From Deltaproteobacteria bacterium (GTDB taxonomy: Bacteria > Desulfobacterota > Desulfuromonadia > Geobacterales > Pseudopelobacteraceae): DNA of 47,318 bases. This document shows positions 17,876-26,584 of the stretch, in pieces; position 1 is the first letter of the stretch, and each line of letters starts with the position of its first letter. The translations under genes were made by a program, and so were the position numbers. Under the pieces are notes generated by a model. It was not told the DNA's origin. It made no database searches and saw only the letters and a program-made list of their open reading frames with translations. The stretch covers positions 1-47,318 of the forward strand of contig JAJXWO010000009.1 of the NCBI GenBank assembly GCA_021781535.1, written 5' to 3'.

Positions 17876-18657
17876 CCGCTGCTCTGCTTGTGACCGCTAC
17901 GCCAGTGTGGGGCGGGCAACCGCACCAGTTCTGCCTGTCATGTCATTTAGCCCATTATGTGGATCGAGGGCGATGCAGCGACTGCCATCGAGGTAATCCG
18001 TCTTCAGACCGGAAAAATATTGCCCATTCAGGTCTGCGTGCCGGAAAATACGCCCGTTTTACCCTTGGAAACACGGCTCAAAGCAAAGAAGGACAACTCC
18101 TGATGGATCAGCTCGCCTGCCGGAGATGCCATGTCAGCGCCGGTCGCGGGAATCGCCTTGCCGTCAGCCTTGACAGTTCTGCGGCCCGGAAAACCGCCGG
18201 AGAACTTGTGTCCTCGATAAAGCATCCGGTGGCGAATATGCCGAACTTTGGCCTGGCAGAAGAACAGATAACGACACTGGTGAATTCAATCCTTGCCGGT
18301 GCTCAGGGACGTAAAACCCCTGTCACTGCCCCGGTGCAGGTGCATTTCAATACTTCCGGTAAAAAAAGCGTCGATATTTTCTCAATGAAGTGCGGCAGCT
18401 GTCACCGGATATTGAGTGAACGTTCCGGCGCGCTTGGAACGGGTGATATCGGTCCCAATCTGTCAGGGATTCTTTCAGAAAATTATCCGAAGACGTTCAG
18501 GAATAGTGAAGTCTGGAACAGAGCCAATTTGAAGCTGTGGTTAAAAAACCCGCGCGAGATCAGACCCTGGGCAAGAATGCAGCCTGTCACCTTAACTGAA
18601 AAGGAATTGATTGAGCTGGATTCGATCATAACGATTTCTTCAGACCCGAACATGTGA
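17857..18657 (+). CDS. tetraheme c-type cytochrome (ExtS-like)
   Basis: A 266-residue periplasmic cytochrome with four CxxCH motifs: CLSCH and CSDCH close together at the N-terminus, CRRCH in the middle, and CGSCH in a C-terminal class-I-like domain whose distal ligand is probably the Met of RPWARMQP. I place the start at TTG 17857: GGGGG lies about six bases upstream, and this gives a clean signal peptide (VSRLLAAALLVTATPVWGG). An ATG at 17800 would add 19 unlikely residues. The gene overlaps the subunit IV gene by 19 bases and is the last gene of the oxidoreductase cluster, so it is the likely electron acceptor. Confidence 0.85.
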   Translation: MVSRLLAAALLVTATPVWGGQPHQFCLSCHLAHYVDRGRCSDCHRGNPSSDRKNIAHSGLRAGKYARFTLGNTAQSKEGQLLMDQLACRRCHVSAGRGNRLAVSLDSSAARKTAGELVSSIKHPVANMPNFGLAEEQITTLVNSILAGAQGRKTPVTAPVQVHFNTSGKKSVDIFSMKCGSCHRILSERSGALGTGDIGPNLSGILSENYPKTFRNSEVWNRANLKLWLKNPREIRPWARMQPVTLTEKELIELDSIITISSDPNM

Positions 18658-18810
18658 CACGGCCACTACCTGTCAGCAACAGCACCCAGAGCATGCATGT
18701 AAACAGCGACAACCAGCTCTTCACAATTCTTCGTAATTTATTCATACAAAATTCTCAACATTCACATAAGGTGCAACTATCAGTCAACTCATCAACGGGA
18801 AGGAAGTATT

Positions 18811-19236
18811 ATGAAAAAAATGTCTGTAGTCGTCATCGCTCTCAGTCTGGTTGTTTCTCTGTTAGGTATAGCTGACGCCAGCTTCAGAAATGGAATGGGT
18901 GGAGGATGCAGCAATTGTCAACAAGGGGTGTCTTCAGACCAGTTCCGAGCGTTTCAGCTTGATACTATCGATCTGCGCCAGGAAATGATGAACAAACGTT
19001 TTGCGATCCAGCATGAAAATTTGTCGGGTACACCTGACAAGGCAAAGATTGCTTCACTGCAGGCTGAAATCAAGGCTATCCAGCTGAAGATTATGGCTCT
19101 TCGTGGCCAGAGCGGCCTGCCGGTTAATAATTGCGACGGTGAATGCGGCTGGAATATGGATGGGCCCAACCAGAAAAGGATGGGCACGTGCGGTAAAGGC
19201 ATGGGCTCATGCCGCAGCGGTTTCTACTGCCGTTAA
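18811..19236 (+). CDS. periplasmic ZraP/Spy-like Cys-rich protein
   Basis: A 141-residue secreted protein with a signal peptide (to about ADA, residue 23). The core is a helical hairpin, DQFRAFQLDTIDLRQEMMNKRFAIQHENLSGTPDKAKIASLQAEIKAIQLKI, of the type seen in ZraP and Spy zinc-binding or chaperone proteins. Unusually, Cys-rich segments flank it: GGGCSNCQ before, and four further cysteines among Gly and Met after it (CDGECGW, CGKGMGSC, YC). These suggest metal binding. GGAAGG precedes the ATG. Nearby two-component genes of ZraSR type fit a metal or envelope-stress response. Confidence 0.75.
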   Translation: MKKMSVVVIALSLVVSLLGIADASFRNGMGGGCSNCQQGVSSDQFRAFQLDTIDLRQEMMNKRFAIQHENLSGTPDKAKIASLQAEIKAIQLKIMALRGQSGLPVNNCDGECGWNMDGPNQKRMGTCGKGMGSCRSGFYCR

Positions 19237-19294
19237 ATGGATCCTCTGAATAGTGGTGCTGCCGGCACTGTTCAGGGACTTTGGAGCTCTGGAG

Positions 19295-19711
19295 ATGAAA
19301 CTCTTACTGTCATTACTGCTGTACTTTCTGCTGCTTGTAACCGGAACTGCGTTTGCAGCTCCGTCAGGAGAGAATGCGGGTGAGGCAACAACCTATCGGA
19401 TGGACACCAATAAAATGGATTGTGATGCCGGTCCGACCTGGTGTAATAAAGAGGCACATCCCTCCAAATGCGGAATGCGCGGCAGATGCGGCAAGCGTCG
19501 TGGCGACTGGTACGGTGCCCGGCAACCGGTGTCCAGTGCAACAGAAGCCCGCACTCTTATCGAGAATTATTTTGCCGGACAAGGGTATGTTATTTCCGGG
19601 GTAACCGAGAGAAGGTGGGGGTTCTGGGCCGAAATCCTTGGCCAGGACGGTAAAATCGTTGATCGGGTTATGATCGACAAACGTTCCGGCCGCATCCGTT
19701 CACTGTATTGA
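19295..19711 (+). CDS. periplasmic PepSY-like small protein
   Basis: A 138-residue exported protein: signal peptide (about residues 1-22, TAFAA), a Cys-rich middle (CDAGPTWCNKEAHPSKCGMRGRCGKR) and a C-terminal domain resembling PepSY (ARTLIENYFAGQGYVISGVTERRWGFWAEILGQDGKIVDRVMIDKRSGRIRSLY pattern, described here by its parts). The ATG at 19295 is chosen because it opens the signal peptide and has GGAG eight bases upstream. It follows the ZraP/Spy-like gene by 58 bases, and both are Cys-rich, so they probably respond to the same metal or redox stress. Confidence 0.68.
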   Translation: MKLLLSLLLYFLLLVTGTAFAAPSGENAGEATTYRMDTNKMDCDAGPTWCNKEAHPSKCGMRGRCGKRRGDWYGARQPVSSATEARTLIENYFAGQGYVISGVTERRWGFWAEILGQDGKIVDRVMIDKRSGRIRSLY

Positions 19712-19801
19712 TGAATCACCCTCCTCACCCCTCCAGGCATTTTCTTGTCACGGAGTGAGTGGAGGTATATACGTTTCACGGTACTTGGGAAAGAGGTTTA
19801 C

Positions 19802-20506
19802 GTGCTTCCACCAGTCCTGATAGTTGAAGATGACATTAAGCTTGCTCGAATTGTGAAAGCCTACCTTGAAGCAGCTGATTTCAGAACAGTTCATGCAACT
19901 ACTGTTGGCGAAGCTCTTCAAAAGGCTGAAGCGGAGCTTCCACTTGCCGTCATACTCGACTTGGGACTGCCTGACGGGAGCGGCGAGGAACTGTGCCAGA
20001 GCTTTAAAGAGCTGGGCGATTTTCCTGTCATCATGCTGACTGCAAAGTCGTCAGAGGAGGAGCGTATCGCCGGGTTTGCCCTCGGAGCTGATGACTACAT
20101 GGTCAAACCGGCCAGTCCACGTGAGTTGGTCTGTCGCTTGAAAGCGGTGCTGAAAAGGTATGACCGCTCGTCTTCATCCCCGGAGAGTGGTGCTTCTTTC
20201 AACAACGGTACATTGATTCTAAACAGCCGCCGTCACCAAGTCAGCAGAGACGGCCACCTTCTTTCCATCACCCCCACCGAGTTCAAGCTTCTTCTCGCCC
20301 TGGCTTCGTCTCCTGGCCGCACTTTTACCCGCGACGAACTGGTTACCCGTGCGTTGGGATACCAGTTTGAAGGCTATGATCGCAGTATAGATGCCCATAT
20401 CAAAAATCTCCGTCAGAAAATTGAAAAAGATCCCCGCACGCCGGAGTATCTCAAAACCGTGTACGGAGTCGGGTATCTTTTCGCCGGAGAACGGGATGCA
20501 CTGTAG
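19802..20506 (+). CDS. OmpR/PhoB-family response regulator
   Basis: A 234-residue two-domain DNA-binding regulator. The receiver domain has the acidic pair in LIVEDD, phosphoacceptor Asp53 (VILDLGLPDGSG), the Thr of MLTAKSS and the Lys of MVKPASP. A winged-helix output domain follows, with LTPTEFKLLLAL-like and RSIDAHIKNLRQKIEKD signatures. GTG at 19802 is preferred, with AAGAGG upstream and a normal family N-terminus. The 3' end overlaps the sensor kinase gene by 11 bases, so the two form a pair. Confidence 0.9.
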   Translation: MLPPVLIVEDDIKLARIVKAYLEAADFRTVHATTVGEALQKAEAELPLAVILDLGLPDGSGEELCQSFKELGDFPVIMLTAKSSEEERIAGFALGADDYMVKPASPRELVCRLKAVLKRYDRSSSSPESGASFNNGTLILNSRRHQVSRDGHLLSITPTEFKLLLALASSPGRTFTRDELVTRALGYQFEGYDRSIDAHIKNLRQKIEKDPRTPEYLKTVYGVGYLFAGERDAL

Positions 20507-21839
20507 TCTGCGCTGCAAATTTCTGCTGTTGTTCATTCTTATTTCAATAATTGCCCTTTCATCCGCTTTTGTGCTGCGCGAGTTTATAATGCGCGATTTT
20601 AGTCTGTATCTGGATGGAGAATCCCAGGATCGTGTCCAACGTGTGGTTGCCCTTATCGAAGGGGGGTACGACAACAATGATGGGTGGCAGCGGGACCGGT
20701 TAGCCACGGATCTTGCCTGGGCACTCCAACTGGGAATTGAAGTTCACCTGTTTGATGTGGATGGCCGGCCGGTGCTGGATTCCGAACAGGCGGTTTCGGC
20801 ATTGACCCCGCTCATGCGCAAGCGGGTGTTGGACTCAAGTGGGTATGATCCACGTGCGGTGAAAGGCATCCCGGTTCCGTATCCACTCTATCTGCGTGAT
20901 AAAGAGATTGGCCGCCTGGATGCACGGGCACTTGATCGAGTAAAAGAAGGCTATTTCGTTCGATCTTCCGACCGCGTATTGCTGATCTCGGTCACGATCC
21001 TGGGGTTGGTGTCAATTATTGCGGGTATCATCGCTTCCCGAAAACTTACCCGCCCGATTCTTGAGCTGGTTGATGCTTCCGTTGACATAGCAGAAGGAAA
21101 TTTGTCGCGTCGCGTCAAAAATACGGGAAATGATGAGATCGGCCGTTTGTCCGCGAGTTTCAACAGCATGGCTCATCATCTGGACGCACAGGAAAAGCTG
21201 CGCCGCACGCTTCTGTCAAATGCCGCCCACGAGCTGCGCACCCCTCTGGCGATCATATCAGGTGAACTTGAGGGGATGCTCGATGGTGTGTTGCCGACTA
21301 ATCGGAATGCGCTCCAGTCAGTGCATGACGAGGCCAGACGCCTGACCGCGATTCTTGATGGTGTGGACGAGTTGTCGCGTGCTGAAGCGAGTGTTTTGAC
21401 GCTGCAGAAGGAATACTTTGTTCTTAAGCCGTATCTCGCCACTGTTACCAGCCGTTTTGAGCGGATTTTTGCTGACAAACATGCTGACATTGTGCTGGTA
21501 TGCCCTGATGATCTTCGGGTTAACGCTGACCCAGACCGTCTCAGCCAGGTTATCATCAACCTGATCAGCAACAGCAGTAAGGCAATTTCCCTGAATGGTC
21601 AGGTTACGATTACCGCATCTTCTGCTCATGATAAGGTGTGCATAGAGGTAACCGATAATGGGTGTGGAATCCCGGAGAAAGATCTGATGTATATTTTTGA
21701 ACGCTTTTATAAAGGAAAAAATGGCGGTTTGGGGGTCGGGTTGGCAATTGTACACGAGTTGGTGGCAATCCATGGCGGCACGGTATCTGTTGAGAGTTTG
21801 GTTGGTAGTGGGACATCATTTCGTGTGATACTGCCATGA
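20496..21839 (+). CDS. sensor histidine kinase, HAMP/HisKA type
   Basis: A 447-residue membrane kinase, partner of the upstream response regulator. Order: N-terminal helix (LLLFILISIIALSSAFV), about 130 residues of periplasmic sensor, second helix (about 165-185), HAMP (LTRPILELVDASVDIAEGNLS), phosphoacceptor His245 in NAAHELRTPL, then ATPase N, G1 and G2 boxes (NLISNSSKA, DNGCGIPE, GLGVGLAIV). All catalytic elements look intact. The ATG at 20496 lies inside the end of the regulator gene. The periplasmic domain is not one that I recognise; position next to periplasmic metal-binding proteins suggests envelope sensing. Confidence 0.9.
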   Translation: MHCSLRCKFLLLFILISIIALSSAFVLREFIMRDFSLYLDGESQDRVQRVVALIEGGYDNNDGWQRDRLATDLAWALQLGIEVHLFDVDGRPVLDSEQAVSALTPLMRKRVLDSSGYDPRAVKGIPVPYPLYLRDKEIGRLDARALDRVKEGYFVRSSDRVLLISVTILGLVSIIAGIIASRKLTRPILELVDASVDIAEGNLSRRVKNTGNDEIGRLSASFNSMAHHLDAQEKLRRTLLSNAAHELRTPLAIISGELEGMLDGVLPTNRNALQSVHDEARRLTAILDGVDELSRAEASVLTLQKEYFVLKPYLATVTSRFERIFADKHADIVLVCPDDLRVNADPDRLSQVIINLISNSSKAISLNGQVTITASSAHDKVCIEVTDNGCGIPEKDLMYIFERFYKGKNGGLGVGLAIVHELVAIHGGTVSVESLVGSGTSFRVILP

Positions 21840-21873
21840 ACCTGTGTATGCATCTGAGAGGGTGCTGACACTT

Positions 21874-23124
21874 ATGCCGCGGCGCACTATTTCCACGTTA
21901 ATACTTAGTATAGCGGTCTCTCTTACCATAGGGCTCTCCTGGTTTGCCATACGTAACTATTCCTCCGCCGCGCCGATTGCAGAGGATAACCTGCGCGGGC
22001 TTGCCCTGACAATAGCTGCTGCGATGGAGGGGGTGGCCGGTCGCGACCCTTCACTAAAATCGCTGGCTTTATTTCAGACTGCTGATATTGCGTATGCCAT
22101 GATTCTCTCTCCCTCCGGGAAGATTCTCTTTCATAGCAATCCTGATCTGACCGGAATTAATGTCGGCGACAAGCGCTACCGGAGCGTATTGAAAACGGGA
22201 ACTCTTGGTGAAGAGCGTATTATGCTTGGTACTGGAGAGTACGTATATGAGTTCCAGACTCCTTTTCATCTATTGGGAAAAAGCTGTGTGCTGCGCCTGG
22301 CACTTCATACCTGGCGTTCTGAGGCGGTTATGCGCCGGGCGCGTTTTGGCGTCGCCCTGATATTTTCATTGCTGGCGCTCGGATGGGGTTTGGGAATAAC
22401 TGTTTTATGGCTCTTGCGTCGACAGGATGCCCAGGAAATGCAACTTGCACGACAGAATGAACTTGCGCGTCTGGGAGAAGTCGGAGCAGTATTGGCCCAT
22501 GAAGTGCGTAATCCTTTGGCAGGAATCAAGGGGTATGGGCAGCTTCTGGAGGAACGTCTTCCTGAGGGCAGAGAACGTGGCTATGCGCAGCTAATTGTGC
22601 GCGAATCTCTCCGATTGGAGCAACTTGCTGATGATATCCTCTTTTACACCCGCAGCGATAACAAGCTTTCACAGCCTGGCAACCTGTTGACAGTTATCGG
22701 ACAATTGACGACCTTGCTGACGCCGCAGCTGGAAACTGCGGGGATCAAACTGGTCATGAATGTATCTGAAAACATGGATGTACGCTGCCCGGAAAAGGAG
22801 CTCCACCGGCTACTGCTCAATCTGCTCACCAATGCCATTCAGGCACTACCCGAAGGGGGCGAGATCAATGTGGAGGCCCGTCTCCGTGGTGGCGTGGTGG
22901 ATATATCTGTAGCGGACAGTGGGCCCGGAATTGAGCCGGAGATGCGGACGGACATTTTTGAACCTTTCCGGACCAGTAAAGCCAGAGGGGCCGGGCTCGG
23001 TCTGGCTGTTTGCAAGAAAATTGCCGAGAGGTGCGGTGGCAGTATAGCTGCAGATGCCGCACCGGGAGGGGGAGCTCTCTTTGTCGTAAGCTTGCCGGCC
23101 ATTCTGCCAGAGGATTCTGTATGA
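21874..23124 (+). CDS. sensor histidine kinase, ZraS/NtrB-like
   Basis: A 416-residue membrane kinase. Two hydrophobic helices (about 10-30 and 155-178) flank a periplasmic PAS-like domain (SLALFQTADIAYAMILSPSGKILFHSNPDLTG). The kinase core has His209 in AHEVRNPLAGIKGYGQLLEERL, an N box (LLNLLTNAIQAL), G1 (DSGPGI) and G2 (GAGLGLAVCKK). This is the compact ZraS/HydH-like layout. ATG at 21874 is chosen because it starts the membrane helix; a GTG at 21844 would add ten residues. Its stop overlaps the start of the sigma-54 regulator by four bases (ATGA), so the two are a cognate pair. Confidence 0.88.
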   Translation: MPRRTISTLILSIAVSLTIGLSWFAIRNYSSAAPIAEDNLRGLALTIAAAMEGVAGRDPSLKSLALFQTADIAYAMILSPSGKILFHSNPDLTGINVGDKRYRSVLKTGTLGEERIMLGTGEYVYEFQTPFHLLGKSCVLRLALHTWRSEAVMRRARFGVALIFSLLALGWGLGITVLWLLRRQDAQEMQLARQNELARLGEVGAVLAHEVRNPLAGIKGYGQLLEERLPEGRERGYAQLIVRESLRLEQLADDILFYTRSDNKLSQPGNLLTVIGQLTTLLTPQLETAGIKLVMNVSENMDVRCPEKELHRLLLNLLTNAIQALPEGGEINVEARLRGGVVDISVADSGPGIEPEMRTDIFEPFRTSKARGAGLGLAVCKKIAERCGGSIAADAAPGGGALFVVSLPAILPEDSV

Positions 23125-24476
23125 ACGTTGGAAACATATTAATTGTAGAAGATGACCAGACTTTTCGAGGTTTACTGGCCGCCATTCTGGCGGATGCCGG
23201 GCATAAAGTAACGCAGGCTGTTGATGGTGCTGCCGGGTTGGTTAAACTGAAACAGAATGTGTTTGATCTGGTGCTGTCAGATCTTAAAATGCCGAAAATG
23301 GGGGGTGTCGAGCTGTTTCGGGCAAGTCGTTCCCTCCCTTCACCTCCACCCTTCGTCCTGTTAACCGCCTTTGGCACTGTTGAAGAAGCGGTTGCAGCGA
23401 TCAAAGATGGTGTGAGTGATTTTCTAACCAAACCGCTTAAGGATCCTGCCAGCCTGAGAGACCTGGTTGATCGTTTGTTGGAGGAGCGTCATCGGGAGCG
23501 GCTGTTGAAATCCGGCGAACAGTGCGAGCTGACCGGTTTGCCGCCACTTGACATTCTTTTTGCTGGCTTGGCCATGCAGGAGGTGCGCCGTCTGGCCGGT
23601 GAGGTTGCCGCGACTGAGGCGACCGTCTTGATCGGCGGTGAAAGCGGCACCGGAAAGGAGCTGTTGGCCCGTTTTATCCACCTTACCAGCCTGCGCAAAG
23701 CGCGGCCTTTTGTGGCTGTCAATTGTGCGGCGATTCCGGAGAACCTGTTGGAAAGTGAGCTGTTTGGCCATGAGCGTGGCGCTTTTACCGGAGCCTCTGC
23801 TGCGCGGCAGGGGAAGTTTGAAATGGCGGCCGGCGGCACCATAATGCTGGATGAAATCGGCGAAATGCCGTTGGCGATGCAGGCGAAATTACTGCGGGTC
23901 CTGCAGGAAAAAAGTTTTCAGCGGGTCGGCGGGAACAAAGAACTGCGCGCTGATGTGCGGGTGTTGGCTGCTACCAACCGGGACCTGGGCAAAGAATCAT
24001 CTGCAGGGAACTTTCGTGAAGATCTCTACTATCGCCTGAATGTGTTTCCCGTCGAGTTGCCGCCTTTGCGAGACCGCCGTGATGCGCTGCATGATCTGGC
24101 TGGTTTCTTTGTGCAGCTGCATGCCCGCGCCATGGGCAAGAAGGTGTCGGGAATTGCTGCGCCAGCCATGAAAGCACTTCGCAGCTATCACTGGCCGGGT
24201 AATATCCGGGAACTGCAGAACATCCTGGAGCGGGCAGTTATTCTTGCACGGGGCGAGGTGACCAGTGCGGAACTTCCGGAGGTCATTCGTGTGGCACAGG
24301 ATGGCCTGCCACGCGAAGATGTTGGTATATTGAAAGAAGCTGAACGCGATGCGATTGCTGCAGCACTTAAAGCTACTGTCGGTAATCGGCGTTTGGCTGC
24401 GGAGCGTTTGGGGATTTCACGGCGTACTCTGCAATATCGATTGAAAGAATACGGGATGACTGGTGAGACAGAGTAA
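23121..24476 (+). CDS. sigma-54-dependent response regulator, ZraR/NtrC-like
   Basis: A 451-residue activator of sigma-54 promoters. Order: receiver with Asp54 (LVLSDLKMP) and Lys in FLTKPLKD; AAA+ domain with Walker A GESGTGKE at 173-180, the sigma-54 contact loop GAFTGA at 220-225, Walker B (GGTIMLDEIGEM) and arginine fingers in FREDLYYRLNVF; C-terminal Fis-type helix-turn-helix (NRRLAAERLGISRRTLQYRLKEYG). Everything needed for activation is present. It is coupled to the kinase gene. With a ZraP-like protein about 4 kb upstream, the set resembles ZraPSR, a zinc and envelope-stress response. Its target promoters are not established here. Confidence 0.92.
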   Translation: MNVGNILIVEDDQTFRGLLAAILADAGHKVTQAVDGAAGLVKLKQNVFDLVLSDLKMPKMGGVELFRASRSLPSPPPFVLLTAFGTVEEAVAAIKDGVSDFLTKPLKDPASLRDLVDRLLEERHRERLLKSGEQCELTGLPPLDILFAGLAMQEVRRLAGEVAATEATVLIGGESGTGKELLARFIHLTSLRKARPFVAVNCAAIPENLLESELFGHERGAFTGASAARQGKFEMAAGGTIMLDEIGEMPLAMQAKLLRVLQEKSFQRVGGNKELRADVRVLAATNRDLGKESSAGNFREDLYYRLNVFPVELPPLRDRRDALHDLAGFFVQLHARAMGKKVSGIAAPAMKALRSYHWPGNIRELQNILERAVILARGEVTSAELPEVIRVAQDGLPREDVGILKEAERDAIAAALKATVGNRRLAAERLGISRRTLQYRLKEYGMTGETE

Positions 24477-24502
24477 TAACAGGGTGCAAAAACCTGTTCA
24501 CA

Positions 24503-24526
24503 GGTGCAGGATCTGCACCGTTTTTT
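24503..24526 (+). terminator. intrinsic terminator after the sigma-54 regulator gene
   Basis: Stem GGTGCAG (24503-24509) / CTGCACC (24513-24519), three-base loop, then G and six T residues. It ends the two-component transcription unit. Confidence 0.88.
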
Positions 24527-24653
24527 CGGTTCCAGTTATCGTTAAATAAAATAAATAGTAACAATACTGGATAGTTAAAACGCTTTATGTAGTTGGCATA
24601 TCTCGTGGAATAGTAACGGCAAGAAGTACACAATCCACGAGGAGGTAACAAAG

Positions 24654-24992
24654 ATGAAAACAAAACAGATGATGGTAGTGGGACTGGCAGCACTTTGTGC
24701 AATGGCTCTTGCAGGTGAAGCATCGGCTCAGGGTGGCAATGGCGGGGCTGGAAAAGGTAATGGAATGATGACCCGCACTCAGGCTCGGACACAGTCGCAG
24801 AGCCGAACACAAACTTCATCAGGTACGGCAACAACCCGTCCGGCAGATTCTCAGCGTCGCGACGGTACCTTTTTGACCACCGGTACGACCGCTAATGGTT
24901 CGACGACTCGCCCGAGCAACGGTAAGGGGTTGCAGGATGGAAGTGGGCTGGTAACCACAACAGCGCCAGCAGCAACCAGTGTAACGCAGTAA
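24654..24992 (+). CDS. secreted low-complexity Gly/Thr/Gln-rich protein
   Basis: A 112-residue protein with a clear signal peptide (to EASA, residue 25). The mature part has almost no hydrophobic residues. It is Gly/Asn-rich at first (QGGNGGAGKGNGM), then Thr/Gln/Ser/Arg-rich (TRTQARTQSQSRTQTSSGT), then Thr/Gly. It is predicted to be disordered. I do not recognise a family. GAGG precedes the ATG. It is followed by an exported OB-like protein and an outer membrane protein in the same direction, so it may be a cell-surface or periplasmic matrix component. Confidence 0.65.
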   Translation: MKTKQMMVVGLAALCAMALAGEASAQGGNGGAGKGNGMMTRTQARTQSQSRTQTSSGTATTRPADSQRRDGTFLTTGTTANGSTTRPSNGKGLQDGSGLVTTTAPAATSVTQ

Positions 24993-25103
24993 TCGAAGTT
25001 TAATAATGTAGTTGGGGGGCGGACGCGTCCCCCTCTCTTGAAGAGAATAGACATCATTTCATTTACGTATTTATCCAGTCTGCCAGGGGTAGGAAGTCTC
25101 ACC

Positions 25104-25631
25104 ATGAAACCGACAAAAGCCATCGTATATCTGTTTGTCGCGCTGTTAGCGTCATACCCTGCTGTTGCACATGCGTTCTGGTGGAGTGGCGACGATAAGC
25201 AAAGTGGCCTGAATCTCGAAACAGGATACGATATCAATACCGTTACTACGATAAACGGGCGCATTATTTCTGTTCAGGCAGGAGATGACCACCGCAACGC
25301 CCAGTTGGAGCTGGAAATCAATGGAAGCCGTGTCGTCGTGGTCCTCGGCCCGCAGCGTTACTGGACAGAAAATGGCATTACAGTCAAAACGGGTGATTAT
25401 GTTACCGTGCGTGGGTCCAAGGCGCAGGGAACGAATGGAGTTGTATATATTTTGGCCCAAAAAATAACCGACACCACCCAAGAAACCGAGGTTTCGCTGC
25501 GTAACGAGTCTGGCCGGCCGGCCTGGGCTGGTGGTGGAATGCGAAATGGCGCCGGTCAGATGAATACCCGAACCTCCCCGATGCGTCAGCAATCGCCCGG
25601 CAGAATTGGTGGCGGCAGAATGGGACGATAG
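25104..25631 (+). CDS. exported OB-fold-like protein with disordered Gly/Met/Arg tail
   Basis: A 175-residue protein. Signal peptide to AHAF (about residue 24). Residues about 45-120 form a strand-rich segment (TTINGRIISVQAGD, QLELEINGSRVVVVLGPQRYW, ITVKTGDYVTVRGSKA, VVYILAQKITD), the pattern of a bacterial OB-fold. The tail from about 140 is low-complexity Gly/Met/Arg/Gln. The ATG at 25104 starts the signal peptide and has AGGAAG upstream; the frame is open further but without a start signal. It shares low-complexity character with the preceding gene. Function unknown. Confidence 0.65.
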   Translation: MKPTKAIVYLFVALLASYPAVAHAFWWSGDDKQSGLNLETGYDINTVTTINGRIISVQAGDDHRNAQLELEINGSRVVVVLGPQRYWTENGITVKTGDYVTVRGSKAQGTNGVVYILAQKITDTTQETEVSLRNESGRPAWAGGGMRNGAGQMNTRTSPMRQQSPGRIGGGRMGR

Positions 25632-25652
25632 TTTTTTACACAAGGATACCTA

Positions 25653-26519
25653 ATGCGTACACTACTGTTCTTAAATTTTATGATCATGCCGTTATTACTG
25701 AACTCTGCTCTGTCTTACGCAGAATCACTTTCTCCAAATTATTCGGTGGGTCTCGGACTGGAAGTATCGAGCGGTACTTTCGGCACTGATTCCACCAGCA
25801 CGTATGTCATAGCACCGCTGATTATCGACTGGTATCCAACGGAACGGTTTGACCTGGAGCTGACTGTGCCCTATCTGTATCAACAGACGAAGAATACGGG
25901 CGTGGCTGTTTTAGGTACCGGTGCCAAGGCTACGGCACGCAGAAATATGAACGGTCAGTACACGTATGTCGGTGGCAGCACAACCGTAACTGAAAGTGGC
26001 ACAGTGGCAAATGGCGGGACGGGAGATGACAGCGTGTCCGGTCTTGGAGACATAACACTGACCAGCGGGTACACCCTTTTGATGGACAGTGATACATCGC
26101 CACGCGTGCGCCCCACACTCTATGTGAAATTTCCTTCCGCGGATGCAAATAAAGGTCTCGGTACGGGTAAGTTTGATTTCGGTGCCGGGTTGGCAATTTC
26201 CAAGTGGTTGGGTAATTGGCTGCCTTTTGCAGAAGGCCGCTACGTTTTTCAAGGTGCTTCACGCGAGGAAATCGGCGCGCTGGATTTTGTAACTGCCGAT
26301 GCCGGAGTCGGGTATAGCTGGAATGAAAGTCTGCTGACGTCGATGTATGCCCGCTTCGGTTCGTCTCTGTTTGATGGCATATCAGCGCCGCTTGAAGCTC
26401 GACTGAAAACAGTGTGGCGGTTTAGAGAGCATACGTATTCAGAGGTGTATGCTCTTAAGGGTTTTAGTGACGGAAGCCCGGATTATGGCGGTGGAGTATC
26501 TGTCTTTACTGAATTCTGA
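25653..26519 (+). CDS. outer membrane beta-barrel protein, phenol-MetA_deg/transporter-like
   Basis: A 288-residue protein with a signal peptide (to SYAES, about residue 24) and regularly spaced amphipathic strands ending in VSVFTEF with a terminal Phe. The features IDWYPTERFDLELTVPYLY and GLGDITLTSGYTLL, in which a barrel reports a soluble substrate range, resemble the MetA-pathway phenol-degradation / DUF3187-type outer membrane family annotated simply as transporter. It begins 21 bases after the OB-like gene behind AAGGA, so it is in the same operon. No specific substrate can be given. Confidence 0.7.
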   Translation: MRTLLFLNFMIMPLLLNSALSYAESLSPNYSVGLGLEVSSGTFGTDSTSTYVIAPLIIDWYPTERFDLELTVPYLYQQTKNTGVAVLGTGAKATARRNMNGQYTYVGGSTTVTESGTVANGGTGDDSVSGLGDITLTSGYTLLMDSDTSPRVRPTLYVKFPSADANKGLGTGKFDFGAGLAISKWLGNWLPFAEGRYVFQGASREEIGALDFVTADAGVGYSWNESLLTSMYARFGSSLFDGISAPLEARLKTVWRFREHTYSEVYALKGFSDGSPDYGGGVSVFTEF

Positions 26520-26584
26520 TTTGTGGAAATACACGGTTGTACAGATTGACATTGTTGCCTGATTGCAGTACTGTACTAACCCAA

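Noticed and set aside
24590..24606. TGGCAT...GTGGA resembling a sigma-54 (-24/-12) promoter upstream of the low-complexity protein gene
   Set aside because: The -24 GG is present, but the -12 element reads GG instead of GC, so it is too weak to call although a ZraR-like activator is encoded next door.
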